Of a DNA stretch of 64,000 bases, positions 22,621 to 35,458 are shown one piece after another. The DNA comes from Sycobia sp. Sy_11 (taxonomy: Eukaryota > Arthropoda > Insecta > Hymenoptera > Epichrysomallidae): NCBI GenBank assembly GCA_018907035.1, contig JACCIC010000003.1:7492001-7556000 (forward strand), written 5' to 3'. Under the pieces are notes generated by a model. That model saw only the letters and a list, made by a program, of their open reading frames with translations, was not told the origin of the DNA and made no database searches. Position 1 is the first letter of the stretch, and every line of letters begins with the position of its first letter. The position numbers and the translations under genes are program-made.

Positions 22621-22988
22621 ACGGCTCGTCCTACACTCCCACTATGAGCGACGAGATTCTAAAACTGTACGTACATGCCGGTAATGAAATATAATACTGC
22701 TCTCACAATCGCTCCGCCGATTTCAAAAATCGAGCAGGTTATTAAATTATATCGTCGACTCATTCGATGGGAACAATAATGGAGCGGCATTCGATTGCAG
22801 AACGTGCGCGCGCGTTGCCGCGCCACCGCGAATCATTACAATATTGTGCATTTTTCCGCTCTCGAATTATCAACTCCATGTATATATGGAACTATACATT
22901 AGTGTATGTATTAAAAAATATTTTCTGGTTTTATGTATATTTAAGTTTTGACGAGACGAGCGGACCTCCATCAAAACTTTTTAAAATT

Positions 22989-22994
<6 letters not shown>

Positions 22995-23025
<31 letters not shown>

Positions 23026-23029
23026 GTGT
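22995..23029. repeat. (TG)n microsatellite
   Basis: TG run of about 35 bp with one CG, 30 bp outside the left arm of the 23-kb inverted repeat. Confidence 0.96.
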
Positions 23030-23058
23030 ACCTATATATTTATATACAATTCTACAAT

Positions 23059-23456
23059 ATGCAAATTTAAAAGAATTTGAGTCAGGCGCAGAACGTGATA
23101 ATTATCTAAATTTATGTCACCTCGGATACAAGTTCATGGAAGTTCAAAGATGATTTTTTTACAATATTTTTCTATAATCTTATATATAGTGACTATAATA
23201 TCAGCTTTGATCAACCGGATCTCTGTCCGAATGATGATCTGCATCTTACATCATAATGAGAAATTTATATGTACACGCGCGCGTGCGCACACGTGTGTGT
23301 GTGTGTAATACACTGCACATTATTATATATGAAATTAGTAGTATTCAAAAAGATTAGTCTTAGAAAGTTCCTCCTTGAACTTCCATGAACTTCTATCGGA
23401 GGCGACATAAATTAAGATAATTATCACCTGCATTCAAAATTCATTTTAATTTGCAT
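23059..23456. repeat. Imperfect inverted repeat with ~80-90-nt arms (foldback element or two inverted copies)
   Basis: The left arm (23059-23147) and the reverse complement of the right arm (23375-23456) align along their length. The inner ~54 nt, centred on GATAATTATC and ATGGAAGTTCAA, differ at about five positions. The outer part shares ATGCAAATT and GAATTT but needs gaps. The spacer is about 227 nt and contains a (CG)(TG) tract. No flanking duplication is obvious. It could be a foldback MITE or two head-to-head copies of one repeat. If transcribed, it would form a long imperfect RNA hairpin. Substitutions between the arms do not favour any codon frame, so protein coding is unlikely. Confidence 0.72.
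23271..23306. repeat. (AC)(GC)(GT) alternating tract
   Basis: GTACACGCGCGCGTGCGCAC followed by ACGTGTGTGTGT. It lies in the spacer of the 23-kb inverted repeat. Confidence 0.9.
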
Positions 23457-24117
23457 AACATCGAATGGTTTTTATATTGAGATATATAGATATAAGAACC
23501 GAGAGATCAAAATTTCCTTATATAATAAGATTGTAAAGTACCTACAAAATGTTTATTTAATCCTATTCGACTCGTTTAGAGGTTCTATTCGGAGTGTAAA
23601 AGATTATTTAAACGCACGTAATCCTTATTATTTAAACTGATCTCAAGAATTTCCTTCTCTTTCCCGAAGACCAGTGGTGCTTCGAGAGAAGCAAAAAACT
23701 GTGTATATATATATATATACTCTAACCCCCCATCCGCCCTTTTGCCTGTCCCGTCACCATCTTCTTACAACTTTGTCCCGTACGTTCGCTACTTGGACGC
23801 GCACCAGAAATGTTGAATGCAATTTAAAAAAAAAAAAGAAATAAATAAATACAATAAATAAATAAAAGAGCTCCGCATATAGACGGGAGCGAGCCAAAGG
23901 ACTCGCCGGAGCGGACGTCCGAGCGCACCGGACGCGCGATCCCCGCGCGCTGCAATAAGCCGCCGATGCGTGCGACGCGAGGAATTTCACCTGTCCCGCG
24001 CCTCGCTATGCAGGTGTACTGTCCCATACAGAAAGAAAGAGAAGTCGCCCTCCCTGTTATCCGCCTCGCCGCCACCGCTGCCCTCCCCCCGTCCTATCGC
24101 TCGATTGTCTTCTGAAG

Positions 24118-24124
<7 letters not shown>

Positions 24125-24165
<41 letters not shown>
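24125..24165. repeat. (GT)n microsatellite
   Basis: Pure GT run of about 41 bp. Confidence 0.97.
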
Positions 24166-24167
<2 letters not shown>

Positions 24168-24892
24168 TTATATAGCGAAGATATATATATATGTAGCCGA
24201 ACGAGTGCCACCGACCCGCGGCCTCGAGCTCCATACGATAGGCCCTCGCGATAAAACACTTATAATTGCCATTCAATGGGGTCTTTATCGTCTTTATAGC
24301 TCGCCGACCAGCGACGAAGCTATATGGGCTGCGGATAATTAGCCTCGATATAGCGAACGAGATGCCGTACTGTACGCGAAAGCCTCACGCGCGGCGGGTA
24401 AGGGGCGAGGGAGGGGGTAAGTCCGAGAACTTGTTGCGAATGTTTGCGCGGGAATAGAATAAAAAGGAAACGAATAAAGCAAAAACAGGAGAAAACAAAA
24501 AGAAAAACAAAAAAGGAAGGAGAGACAGGGGTAAAAAGCGCGGGAATATGCGTCGCGCGCGCGTTATGTCAGGTCGGCGCTGCCGTCTGGTGACGACCGC
24601 GCCGCAACCGATGGCCTTGGCGGGCTTGACGCATCATTTTTGCAGCGCTTTTGTTTTTATTAATTTATCCGTTTCTTGTCCGTATTCTTTTTCCTCGGAT
24701 TTCCAACCGCGCCAATTTTCAAATTCAACCGGGAATCGTAAGTGCGCCAATAACGCGCGCGAGGCGCAGGGGTCGGCGAAGGGAGAGGGAGAGATTTTTC
24801 CGCCATCTCCTCACGTGCCGTAATCGCTCTTGAAATCGTCGCGTAACGACGAACTCGGGCCAAAGAACGACGAGGGATGCCTTCGCGTATGA

Positions 24893-24913
24893 GCGCGCGC
24901 GCGCGCGCGCGCA
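24893..24913. repeat. (GC)n run
   Basis: Pure GC alternation of about 21 bp; strong Z-DNA-type sequence. Confidence 0.94.
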
Positions 24914-26579
24914 CGGCGCATTTGAACTTCGATAGTTTCGTTTTTTCTACCGCGCCAGCCTACGGACACGCGCTGCTTACGCGTCTCATGGCTTATTTAA
25001 GAGCGAAGCTCGGCCCGTGTACGCGCCTGGTACTGGGCGATCGTGCGACCGCGCGGACTTCAAATGCAGCGCGCGCGCTCAGCAATTGACGAAGATCGTC
25101 GTTAATTCGCATTGCCGAGCGAAGACGCCGGATGCGGCAGGGGGTACTGGGCGACGAGGGGAGGGGGCGGGGTTGAAAAAGCACCCATGACAATGAAACG
25201 AATCGAAGCATTAAGCAATTAACGCTGCTTGAGAGCGGAGACGCGATTTTTAGATTCTAGATACGATGCGCTCGGTCTTTTGCTTCTTCTGCTTATCTTT
25301 TTTTTTTCATGTCTCTCCGCGTCTCACTCTCGCGTCGGCTAAATGACACTTGCGTTTCTTTTCACGGTCCTTATAATTAGCCGCGGACTGCTGGCTAGTG
25401 CGTAAACGAGTTTAAACGATTGGATGAGTGTGCGCGTGCTTGTTGTGTGTGTGTATGTTCGAGTATACTTACATGATTTAAAAGAAGTGAGATTGTTAAG
25501 CGTAAGCTGGAAGAACATACCTGAAACAGAGAGTAATGGGAGAAATTAAGAAATGTTCGTCGAAGGTTGCAGTAGATGATAATGTAAAGAGGATTTAATT
25601 TTATATAGATATTTTGATAATTGTAGCAAGACTAATTTTTAAGATTAATTATCTAATAATTTGGGGCTAAGTAATTGAAGCAAGGAATAATATTATAATA
25701 TACAATGTTTTGTTTTTCCAATCCAGAGGAAAACTATGGAAAGAACATTTTTCTGACAATTTTTGAGTCTTCCAGTCATTATCGGGTTTTTTACAATGGT
25801 CTGTCGAATTTATTTTCGAAAAATCCAAAATAAAAAAACATTTTTTGCCACTCTTTATTTTATAATTTCAGTTTCTACGTTACTTTAGAATGCAAATCGT
25901 ATAATTCCACCGTGTCTTCGTGTATTAATCTTATACAAACACCGTTGGTACAGTGTTATCGGCAAATATATACTATACAGAACATAATCTTTCGAACGTG
26001 TAGGACAGCATTGCAGAAAAATAAAAGACAGAACGAAAAAAAGAAAGAAACGTGAGCGGCACTCTGCCAAACATATATACATAATAATATACACAAAATC
26101 CTAAAATATCACGGGGGAGGGGGTACGAAGGGGGCATTATTTACAACTTATAAACAAGCTACCGCGAATCGCGCGGTCGCGCGAGCGAGTGGGCATTAAA
26201 ACGCAATCGGCTTTACGCGTTGATGCATCGCCGCGATTATACTCCCGCCCGCGGGACCGCGCGCTTTTATACGGCCACGGTGAGGGCATCCCATAAAACC
26301 CTCTCTCTACCCCCTCCCCCTCTTCCCCCGACGCCCAACCTGCCGCACCTCCCCGGCCACCCTTCTCTCACCTTTAACCAAAGCCAAGGAAGGGATAAAC
26401 GTTTCTCGAAATCCTTCTTTCTCGCCCCTTTAAACACCTCCCCTCCGAACGTCCGGGAAGCCGTGCATAAGCAAATCTTTCTTTCTTCTCTTCTCTTTCT
26501 CTCTTTCTCTCGCTGTTATCCCCTTCTTTATCTCCGTCTCTCTTCCGCTGAAATAAATACCCCTCTTAATGGACCTTCC

Positions 26580-26595
26580 GCGCGCGCGCGCGCGC
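26580..26595. repeat. (GC)n run
   Basis: Pure GC alternation of 16 bp. Confidence 0.92.
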
Positions 26596-26755
26596 TCGCG
26601 AACCGCGATGGAGGGGAGGGGGAGTTTAGAAGAGAGGGCACCCGGGCTTTTCTCTTCGTGACTGTTCTTTCCGTTGAACCCGGACTTAGTTCCCTCCCCC
26701 CTACCCGGGGGCTATCGGCCCACGATCGTTGGTTTGGTATAGCTAGAGAGAATGA

Positions 26756-26779
26756 GTGAGAGAGAGAGAGAGAGAGAGC
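26756..26779. repeat. (GA)n microsatellite
   Basis: GA run of about 24 bp. Confidence 0.93.
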
Positions 26780-26944
26780 AGGAAGAGTTCTCTGTCTATG
26801 AGGGAACAACCAATACCAGCAGGAAGGAGATACAGCACACAGAGAAAGATAGTGAGAGGAGAGCTAGAAAGCGCGCGCTCGTCTTGCTTGCATGCATGCA
26901 CGCGCGCACATTCCGAGGCCCAAGAAGGAAGAGAGAGGGATAGC

Positions 26945-26950
<6 letters not shown>

Positions 26951-26992
<42 letters not shown>

Positions 26993-27071
26993 CTGGCGAG
27001 TTCCGCTCTCGGCACGAAGCTCGTGACGTGATTTGCCCCCTCCCAGTCCCCAACCCTATGTATGTATATGC

Positions 27072-27121
<50 letters not shown>
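26951..27121. repeat. (GA)n and (TA)n pair
   Basis: GA run (26951-26991), 80 bp of unique sequence, then a TA run (27075-27121). Confidence 0.95.
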
Positions 27122-27126
<5 letters not shown>

Positions 27127-27721
27127 CATACGGCAAGAAACTCCTTAGAGAAAGAGATAGAACCTTGGCTTTGGCATATCGGAGAGAGCACGGATCCCTC
27201 CATCCCTCGCTGCCGCTTCTATTCCTCCAACCCCCTGCCGCCCCTCCCCCCGCTCCTCTTGGTTGAGAGTCGGGAGTAGAGAAATCGTCGATCTTCCCCA
27301 CCACCTTCCGTCTCGCCCCGCGTGCGCCGATCGCCGCAAAGAAGAGGTGAATACTCGCCGCGCGTCAAGCGAGGGATTTAGCTGTTGTGTGTGTCTATGT
27401 GTGTGTGTGTGTACGCCCGCGCGCGTGTATACGTGTGTACCTAGGATCGTCTCTTTAAACGAAGGCGAGAAGTGGAGCCAGGGAGGAGGGGTCGACGGTA
27501 CAAAGAGAATGACGCGGGTCACGACTCGCTGTACAGCCTCGGACGTATCCTGCGGTTCGCTCGCGGGGAGCGCCGCAAAGTGAGTCTTCAAGATACGCCA
27601 TCTCTTCCGCGCTTGCGCGCGCGCATGCGCACGTGTGTGTCGGCTTACATGCACGCGCGGATATAACGCGATTCGTGCGGAGGTTGAGATGGGGGAGGGG
27701 AGAAGGCCCATACGCCGAACG

Positions 27722-27724
<3 letters not shown>

Positions 27725-27757
<33 letters not shown>
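27725..27757. repeat. (AT)n microsatellite
   Basis: AT run of about 33 bp. Confidence 0.96.
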
Positions 27758-27761
<4 letters not shown>

Positions 27762-28209
27762 CGAGGGGCGCGTATTTATAACGCGCTCGGACAGGGGAGG
27801 GACGGCGAATGTAGGAAGAGCCGCGGAGTCGCGAGCGCAGGGAGGGGTAAAAGACGGACTCGGTCGCGAGAGCGCTCGTCAAAAAAAAGCCTCGTTCTCG
27901 CTCTCGATGCGCGCCGATCCCCGGAATCGCCCGGGGCTTCGGAGCGCGGCCGAGCGTCCGCCCCTGCCCTGCCCTCGCGAATCGCCGCCGCCGCAGCGCG
28001 TCAACGGCCGCGAGATCGATGATTATGGGGTGGGGGGAGGGAGGATCTGGCCTGGGCGGCGGAGGCGCGCGGATCATATATATATACATGCATACAGTGT
28101 ATATACGTAAAACTTATTGCCTCGGGTTCACGGAACGCGGTGCGCCCGCGCCCGGGGTTCAGGCTCCCGCGCCATCGGTGCACATAAATAATGCGGAGAG
28201 TGAGAGGGT

Positions 28210-28210
<1 letters not shown>

Positions 28211-28251
<41 letters not shown>
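28211..28251. repeat. (GA)n microsatellite
   Basis: GA run of about 41 bp with one AA slip. Confidence 0.95.
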
Positions 28252-28254
<3 letters not shown>

Positions 28255-28459
28255 TTGGGCGGAATTTCAAGAGAGTTTTGACGAGATGGAAAAATCTGGC
28301 GCGCGGGAAAAGGCGGCGAGGCGGGGGCGAGGGGAGAAAGAGGTTGAAATTGAATGGTTAATGCGGCCGTGCGCTGCCGTTCCTGCTGCTGCTGTGGAAT
28401 ACGTTATATACTACTGGATGCTGATTATGTACGGCGCGGGAGTTCGGTAGTGAGCTCAA

Positions 28460-28461
<2 letters not shown>

Positions 28462-28507
<46 letters not shown>
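28462..28507. repeat. (AT)n microsatellite
   Basis: AT run of about 46 bp. Confidence 0.97.
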
Positions 28508-28509
<2 letters not shown>

Positions 28510-29277
28510 CAGAGGGCAATAAAACTGTCGGATCCTTGCGCGCGCGCGCGCACGCTACGCTGCGCGGAGATCGGATTTGAATTGCGAAGCGCTGCTGCTG
28601 TTGCTGCTGCTATGCTCCTTTATATACACTTATATACATACTATGGGACGAAACAATGGGGATTTCGCTGCTACTGTCGCGCTGTATTTATGTATGTATA
28701 CAGATCGGTTAATTTCTCGCTTGCTTGTATTTGTATGTATATATGAACATTACTTTCGCTCGAATCATGGACTTCTTATAATCCGTATATAATTGGCCGA
28801 GAATCGATGGGGCCATCTGTTTGGAAAAGCAGGGAAGAACCGAGTCTCCTTCGTCTTTTTCACCGCAGAGGAAAAAGAGCGAACGATGCCTGCTGCCCGC
28901 CTCCATGGGTTTGGTAATGTATAATTGAGAGGAGCCGTTTGGTGTTGCGCAAAGAATTTTAAATGAGGGAAGAGGGGGCGGAGAAGACTGTTGCGGCAAT
29001 CGCATCATAGGTTAATTAAAAACGAGAAAATAAATCTCTGTTAGTACTGCTCGCAATGGATTTTCCTCCTTAATTTTATATATTGGTATAATAAAGGGTA
29101 TTATATATATATATTTATATATGTGCTTTCTACTGTCCAAGACAAAATCGACGGAAGCCCCGGCGAAAGACGAATGATCCAAGAAATATCTCGTCAACCA
29201 TGATAATGATATCGAAATGGGCGATATACATTAGAATGAATTTCTCAATATGGAAGAGACTAAATTTAATTAGAATG

Positions 29278-29279
<2 letters not shown>

Positions 29280-29327
<48 letters not shown>
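29280..29327. repeat. (AT)n microsatellite
   Basis: AT run of about 47 bp in an AT-rich block. Confidence 0.97.
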
Positions 29328-29330
<3 letters not shown>

Positions 29331-29978
29331 GTATTATTAAGTCTTAATATTCCACGACGCGATATAATGATAATTAGGCGAAGATATACACAAATAATGT
29401 TATCCCTCTTCTACGTTTCAGGCATTAGGTGTTCATATAGAGGCAGACGCGTACGAGATATCGTAATAAAGTGAAATTCACATAAAGCCACGATATTACG
29501 ATCCTGCGGAATAATTTATACCATTCGCGTATATTGGAATGGGTATTTAAAAAAAAAAAAAGCAGAAAATAACAGAAAAAAGAAAACAGAAAAAAGCTTC
29601 ACTAAAACGCAATATTTAAACTGTCTTATTTACGGCCTTTCGAAAGAAATTTTTTTTCCTCGCTTCCTACTACTGTACCGTATCCTAATTATAAAATTCC
29701 TCGACTTAGAGCACTATGAAAACTTCCATCTTAATTTGAATCTACCCGCATAAAACTAAAACTCGAACTAAAGTCTATAAATATCGTGCCCTCTATCAGT
29801 GTACATGTATATATATATATATATCGATAGAATTTTATGCGCGAGTCGTAGTAATACCATTCGTTATTGATATCTTTTGTAGCTATTTCTAACACGGATT
29901 CGCATTAAAACTTCGACGAGAGAGATAAGGTCCGCCCTAAAAACATCTGATGGAACGAATTAAATTGCGCCTTCTTAG

Positions 29979-29981
<3 letters not shown>

Positions 29982-30023
<42 letters not shown>
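29982..30023. repeat. (TA)n microsatellite
   Basis: TA run of about 42 bp. Confidence 0.97.
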
Positions 30024-30026
<3 letters not shown>

Positions 30027-30439
30027 GAACGCATCCCCTTGAAACCAATCTCTCCCCACCCTCCTGCCGTTAGTAATATAACAGTACATACATATCGTTT
30101 TAATAACGACGCGCGCACGCGAAGCCGATCCGATCTGAGACAATTCGTTCGATTTCAACAAGAAAGTGCACACAGACAGAGGTGCCGATATTTTGTTACC
30201 TATATTTAAATTTATCGACGAAGCGAGTACACTACCTCTGGTAGGCGCGCCACTGACGTTCCTCGACACACACGAACAAAAGACATTTGCCCTACTTATA
30301 TCTATATATATATATATATAAAACTTATCCTCTCTAACTATAGGGTCGTCTTTACACAAAGGCCCCGTAATATATATAGCTATAAGCATGCCCGTTATAT
30401 TACGGAATAAGCAAATATCGCTTTACATCGCCAATTAAT

Positions 30440-30720
30440 CTAGTCGACAGAGGCGACGTATTAGGAGACGTGTGTAAAATAGCCAATGGCGAATAGCCTC
30501 CAGTCAATAAACATCCCTAGTGGCGTAAAAACCGCAACGTATGTCACTGAAATGCCGCGGTGAGAGAATTCAGTAAGACCCAGCGCTCTGTTCACGGCCC
30601 GTTCGGGCATCAACTGCGGAAGTCGCTAAGCGCTGAAACAGGGATAATTATCGATAAATCGTCAATTTTAGGATCGCAATGGGACGTTGCATTTTGCCCC
30701 GCCAACGAGCGCTAGATAAT
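30440..30720. promoter_or_regulatory. Candidate non-coding regulatory island (unproven)
   Basis: About 280 bp of balanced-GC, high-complexity sequence sits inside a long repeat-poor block. It has no open frame of note, no simple repeats, and AATTATCGATAAATCG-like homeodomain or DREF-like cores near 30645. This is a texture-based suggestion only. Confidence 0.17.
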
Positions 30721-33700
30721 ATTGTGAAAATGGAACAATTTAATCGGCCGTAGGGAACTCGACGATGAGAATTTACTATACGTATACTCTTTCATTTCCA
30801 ATCGGTATAAGATAGCAAGATTATCGTAATGTTTAGCAATATTTTTCTGTACATTAGAGCATAGGAAAATCGCGTTTTCAAAGTGTAGATAACGCCGATC
30901 GAAATGGGTCTTGTAATTTTTAAAAACACCAATTCTCTATCGTTTTATAACCATCTAATTTAAAATCATAATAAAATCCATTTCAGCACGTTTGTTGGTT
31001 CTTCTCTTTTTTCTTCATGTTTGTTTGACGACGACACCGGAATTAAAATACACCCTACAAATTCTCAACAACGACAACCAAAAATAATATATATTTACAC
31101 TCTCGTTGAAGACAAAGTAATGCTATGCCGATCTCGAATCCCATCTACCTGTACAATAGACACGCTTCAAAGAGACAATGTCTTATCTTATCCAAAAGCA
31201 TATAATAGGAAGCAAGAACAAAATGGCTCGCTCTATATCTGAACGGTTTGCACAAATCCGCAGATTGTGCAATCTCATTCGCCGAGTCGTTTCATTACGT
31301 CGATTCCCCTCCCCCTCCCTCTGTCGCTCACTCACCCTGTCTCCGTCCCTCTCATTACCCCTCGCTCTCTTTTTTTGTCCATAGTGTTTTTCGTTTCTTT
31401 TTCATCTATATCGGGCGTGCAGTTGTACACATTACGTATTACGATCTGTATATATACATATGCGCGGGCGCGCGTATTGTTATCACAGCCAGATGGAGAA
31501 GAGATAGCGACCCAGATAAAAGCGCGCTCGGCCGGCCGCGGCCGAACGAAATTGAGAGCGCGGCGACGACGTAATATAAAGGTCCGCTCGCGCAGGTTTA
31601 TACATTATACGGCGTCTGTATGTATGCGGTGGGGCAAACCCCCTCTCTCCCCCCTCCCCGCCCGGCCCGTGTCCACACCGCGCGACGACACAATAGGACT
31701 TATTGCCCGGGGATTTTGGTCAGCGATCGAGACTTTCGCAACGCCATGTCTAATGTATTACGTTTGCGAATGCAGGAGGTGTTCAGTAAACAGACACACA
31801 CACACAAACACACATATAGGCGCGGGTGACTGCGAAATTCGTCAATTGCAATGCAGAGAGCGGTAGAAGTTCGCCTTTTCTTATTGACTTATTATATTAA
31901 AAGTTGACAGCTTTGCTTATTATCCGTGACGATTGATCGAACAAAAGTCTACAAATATATATAATTGTAGGCCGCGAACAAACAGCGTCGATTGTATAAC
32001 GTTGTGTATAAGTGGGGTTATATGTGTGTAAGCGCAATCACTTACGTCGTTCCATTTTTCCCATATATCCGACACTTTATTATTAGCCATTATATGCGCG
32101 CTTAAGTGAGCACGTACTTTTAATATATTTTTTTTTTTTATATTATTATTATTCTTTCGTTCCAAACCCAATAATAAAACGTATTATACGACGTTTGCCC
32201 GCGAGATTAACGTTTTATCGCGAAGAGCGCTCGGCAGCGATTCCAGAAATATTTACGACGCCGTGAGCGAAATTTCTTGAAAGCTCGCGTGGTCGGGATC
32301 TGTTTTGTCCCGTGTAAAGTACTATATGCTCGTTTGATGATTGATTTCTTCGAGGGTCGCGCCGATTCTACGGAAAAATTTACTTTAATTGACTTTAAAA
32401 AACAGCAACAACAACAACAACAACAAAATCAGCCAGGAAATTGCCCGACGTAAAAAAAATGTATTTCTAGTTAAATGGGCCTTCAACTCGAGTCCTTTAC
32501 ACGTCTCTCAGTTTTTCATATCGAGTTTTGTTGCTTTTTAAGGTGATTTTAGCGCGAGTTATGAGTCAAAGAGACGATGTAGTAATAAATATTCTGCACC
32601 GTATTTTTAATTTATACCAAAACAATAAATACAAATTCATGAAATAACTCGAAATGCAGTACATCGAAAAATCAATGAAAAGTTGAAAATTTGTATTTTT
32701 AGTGCAATGTTTTGTTATTGCCAAAACGTGGTGTCATTTTTGCTTTATAAAACATATGACTAATTTCGTTAAATTTTCCAGTAATTTGACGTACGTAGGA
32801 ATTATCATAAAGAATGTCTCAGGATTGGAGTGATCTATGAATTACGTTTAAAATAACGAGGTTTCGCTAAGAATGGCTGTATCTATGACGGATTCTTAAC
32901 AATGCGAATTTAAATCACGAATTTACATTGAAATTACTTGGTTTATTTAATTTATTTACATTATGCACACTTTTTCATCATACGCGTATTTCTAGTCACG
33001 AAAAATCTCGTATAAATTTCGGTCTCGCACGGTCCTTCTGTTACTCATTAAAACGAGGGAATAACATTTTTCCTCGCTACGCATTGAATTTTCTCGCATA
33101 TGTTATTTTCATAAGGGTTACAATTCAGTTTCTCCCAAATCTGTACATGTTACATTTTTATTATCTAGTTTCTATAAACCCAAGCGAGTAACTTATGACC
33201 GTACTCGTAAAAATTACCCATAAGTCTCGCTGTAAATAGACTCAAAGCGCGCGCCATTCATCAAACACTATTTCTGGCTGCCTTATGCCGGTGATTCCAC
33301 TCAAATTTTTTGGCAGTCGCAAGAACGTAATTTCACGATATCATCAAACGCGCTTAAAAGCATAAGTTCAATAATGTTCACACGCATTGTCCGCATGTGT
33401 AACGTTGTCAATGAAAATTTTCGTATTTCAGCTAACAAACCTTGTACAGAATCAACTTCGTACGCTTTATTTCTGTTCGGGGTTGCCACTATCAGGTTAC
33501 AGACCGAGACAACGTACGACAGCAACTCCATCTGGACACTAAGAGCGCAATGACGTTTCGTACAATATATATATATATGGGGAATGATCTGTTTTACAAT
33601 TGTTGTATCTCAACTTGTTCAAAAATTCGTCCAATCGCAGGGACGCAAAAAGGTTATATATTTCTATATGCATCTGTATTTATAAAAGTTCCGATGAAAG

Positions 33701-33883
33701 TGAATGGAGGAATTCCATTACGATAAGGGAAACACTGAAATTCTGCAATTGCAGAAGGTAAATATAGAAACTACTTGAAATCTTATCGGCTTTTATTCAC
33801 TTGTCATCTTTTTTTTCGCATTTTATCTCCATGTGTATATATGTAAATTTTTTGATTCTCGCTGTAATCGAAGTATATAGACT

Positions 33884-33887
<4 letters not shown>
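30721..33887. other. Long repeat-poor block, no gene seen
   Basis: CpG-rich patch at 31250-31860, a (CAA)n run at about 32403-32427, otherwise unique AT-rich DNA. No family-like frames or terminal repeats were found. Confidence 0.5.

Positions 33888-33940
<53 letters not shown>
33888..33940. repeat. (TA)n microsatellite
   Basis: TA run of about 53 bp. Confidence 0.97.
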
Positions 33941-33943
<3 letters not shown>

Positions 33944-34066
33944 CAGTGGCAGCAACGTATGCAATATTGCAAAGCCGTGTTTTATCAGGATTGAATTTTA
34001 AACGTTCGAGGCAAACGTTGGGACTTTGGAGTTCTTACTATTAGGTATACATACGTATAAGTGTAT

Positions 34067-34069
<3 letters not shown>

Positions 34070-34101
<32 letters not shown>
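34070..34101. repeat. (TA)n microsatellite
   Basis: TA run of about 32 bp. Confidence 0.96.
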
Positions 34102-34107
<6 letters not shown>

Positions 34108-34289
34108 GTATAGGAGTTTAATATGAACTCTCCTAAGTAAAAGAAAGAAATGCACGTTAAACACTTCATACATGAAAAATATAATTCCCTCCAATTAAAC
34201 TGCGCACCTCTTGCCAGAACTTGCGAATTCCATTTCGCACAGACGGAGACACCCGCCTATACGCGGTAGTCGATATCTATATCCCTGCT

Positions 34290-34292
<3 letters not shown>

Positions 34293-34354
<62 letters not shown>
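34293..34354. repeat. (TA)n microsatellite, 62 bp
   Basis: One of the longest uninterrupted TA runs in the window. Confidence 0.97.
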
Positions 34355-34357
<3 letters not shown>

Positions 34358-34444
34358 CAAATCGAAGGATTCTCTCGTTCGTTTATATTTATACGCATAT
34401 ATTTATATTCTAATTAGCCCGAAGCAAAATAAATTTCTCTGTAT

Positions 34445-34523
34445 GTCTCTCTCTCTCTCTCTCTCTCCTCTCTCCTCTCTCTCTCACTCTCTCTCACTCG
34501 CTCTCTCTGTCTCTCTCTCGCTC
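34445..34523. repeat. Impure (CT)n tract
   Basis: Pyrimidine-only for long stretches, with CACT, CGCT and GTCT interruptions over about 79 bp. Confidence 0.93.
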
Positions 34524-34663
34524 TATGTGCGTGCGTGCGCACGCATGTGCGTATGTGTGTACAATCTCTATGTACAAGAAGTGTGAACCTCGAAGTCTGA
34601 CCCCCTCCCATCCGCGCACATGTATGAGAAAATGTTGCGCGCGTGTGCGCTTTTACTCTTACG

Positions 34664-34665
<2 letters not shown>

Positions 34666-34704
<39 letters not shown>
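34666..34704. repeat. (TA)n microsatellite
   Basis: TA run of about 39 bp; a second TA run lies at 34767-34792. Confidence 0.96.
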
Positions 34705-34705
<1 letters not shown>

Positions 34706-34766
34706 GCAGATGTGCGTGCATTCCACTACGTTATATATATAGAGGGAAAGATGTGCGAAGTCTAAG

Positions 34767-34803
<37 letters not shown>

Positions 34804-35152
34804 GACGCACGGGGACGCTGGAATTGTTCAAGGTCGAGCCCCGTATATACGAGTATATAATATAAAGCGTGAGTGCGCGTGGGCGTATGTACATAGCCCA
34901 CTATATGGATAGAAGTGGGAGGGGGGATCGAGAATACTGAGAAGAAGCTGTGCGTATCTTTTCCTCTTTCCTTTCTTTTTCTCTGTATCCCTCGTTTCTA
35001 TATATACAAGTATACGGGCTATGCGATCTTTCGCGCATCTCGGCTCGTCGCTTCTGTTCCTTTTGCACAAGCGCGCTGATGCTGCTGCCGCAGGGGAAGG
35101 ACATTGCTGTAGATTCTCTCGAGTCGCTCGAGTCACACATACACACGCGCGC

Positions 35153-35153
35153 G

Positions 35154-35213
<60 letters not shown>

Positions 35214-35222
35214 CTCTCTCTA
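35153..35222. repeat. (CT)n microsatellite
   Basis: CT run of about 57 bp, one GTAT break, then a short CT run. Confidence 0.96.
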
Positions 35223-35352
35223 CTTCTGCAGATGACCCCGAGATAAACGCTTATCGGAGCCTAACATACACGCACGCGTATTTAAACAGATAGGATCCCG
35301 CGCGGGTTTTTCGATAGATTATACACTATGGAGGTATACGAAAGGTGTTGAA

Positions 35353-35354
<2 letters not shown>

Positions 35355-35399
<45 letters not shown>
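35355..35399. repeat. (AT)n microsatellite
   Basis: AT run of about 45 bp. Confidence 0.97.
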
Positions 35400-35403
<4 letters not shown>

Positions 35404-35404
35404 A

Positions 35405-35458
35405 TGTGTGTGTGCGCACGCGCGTGCGTGCGTGCGTGCGTGCGTGCGTGTGTTTGTG
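35405..35458. repeat. (GTGC)n tetranucleotide array
   Basis: TGTGTG then CGCACGCG then at least six GTGC units. Alternating purine-pyrimidine throughout. Confidence 0.93.

Larger units (their letters stand above)
23457..26579. other. Mixed CpG-rich and AT-rich block, no gene seen
   Basis: CpG-rich at about 23750-25260 with the (GT)n and (GC)n runs listed separately; AT-rich unique DNA at about 25450-26100. No credible coding frame. Confidence 0.5.

Noticed and set aside
27145..28089. 314-codon minus-strand open frame
   Set aside because: It runs through GC-rich DNA, a (TA)n array giving Tyr-Ile strings and a (CA) tract giving Thr-His strings. There is no domain, and overlapping frames on the other strand are equally open.
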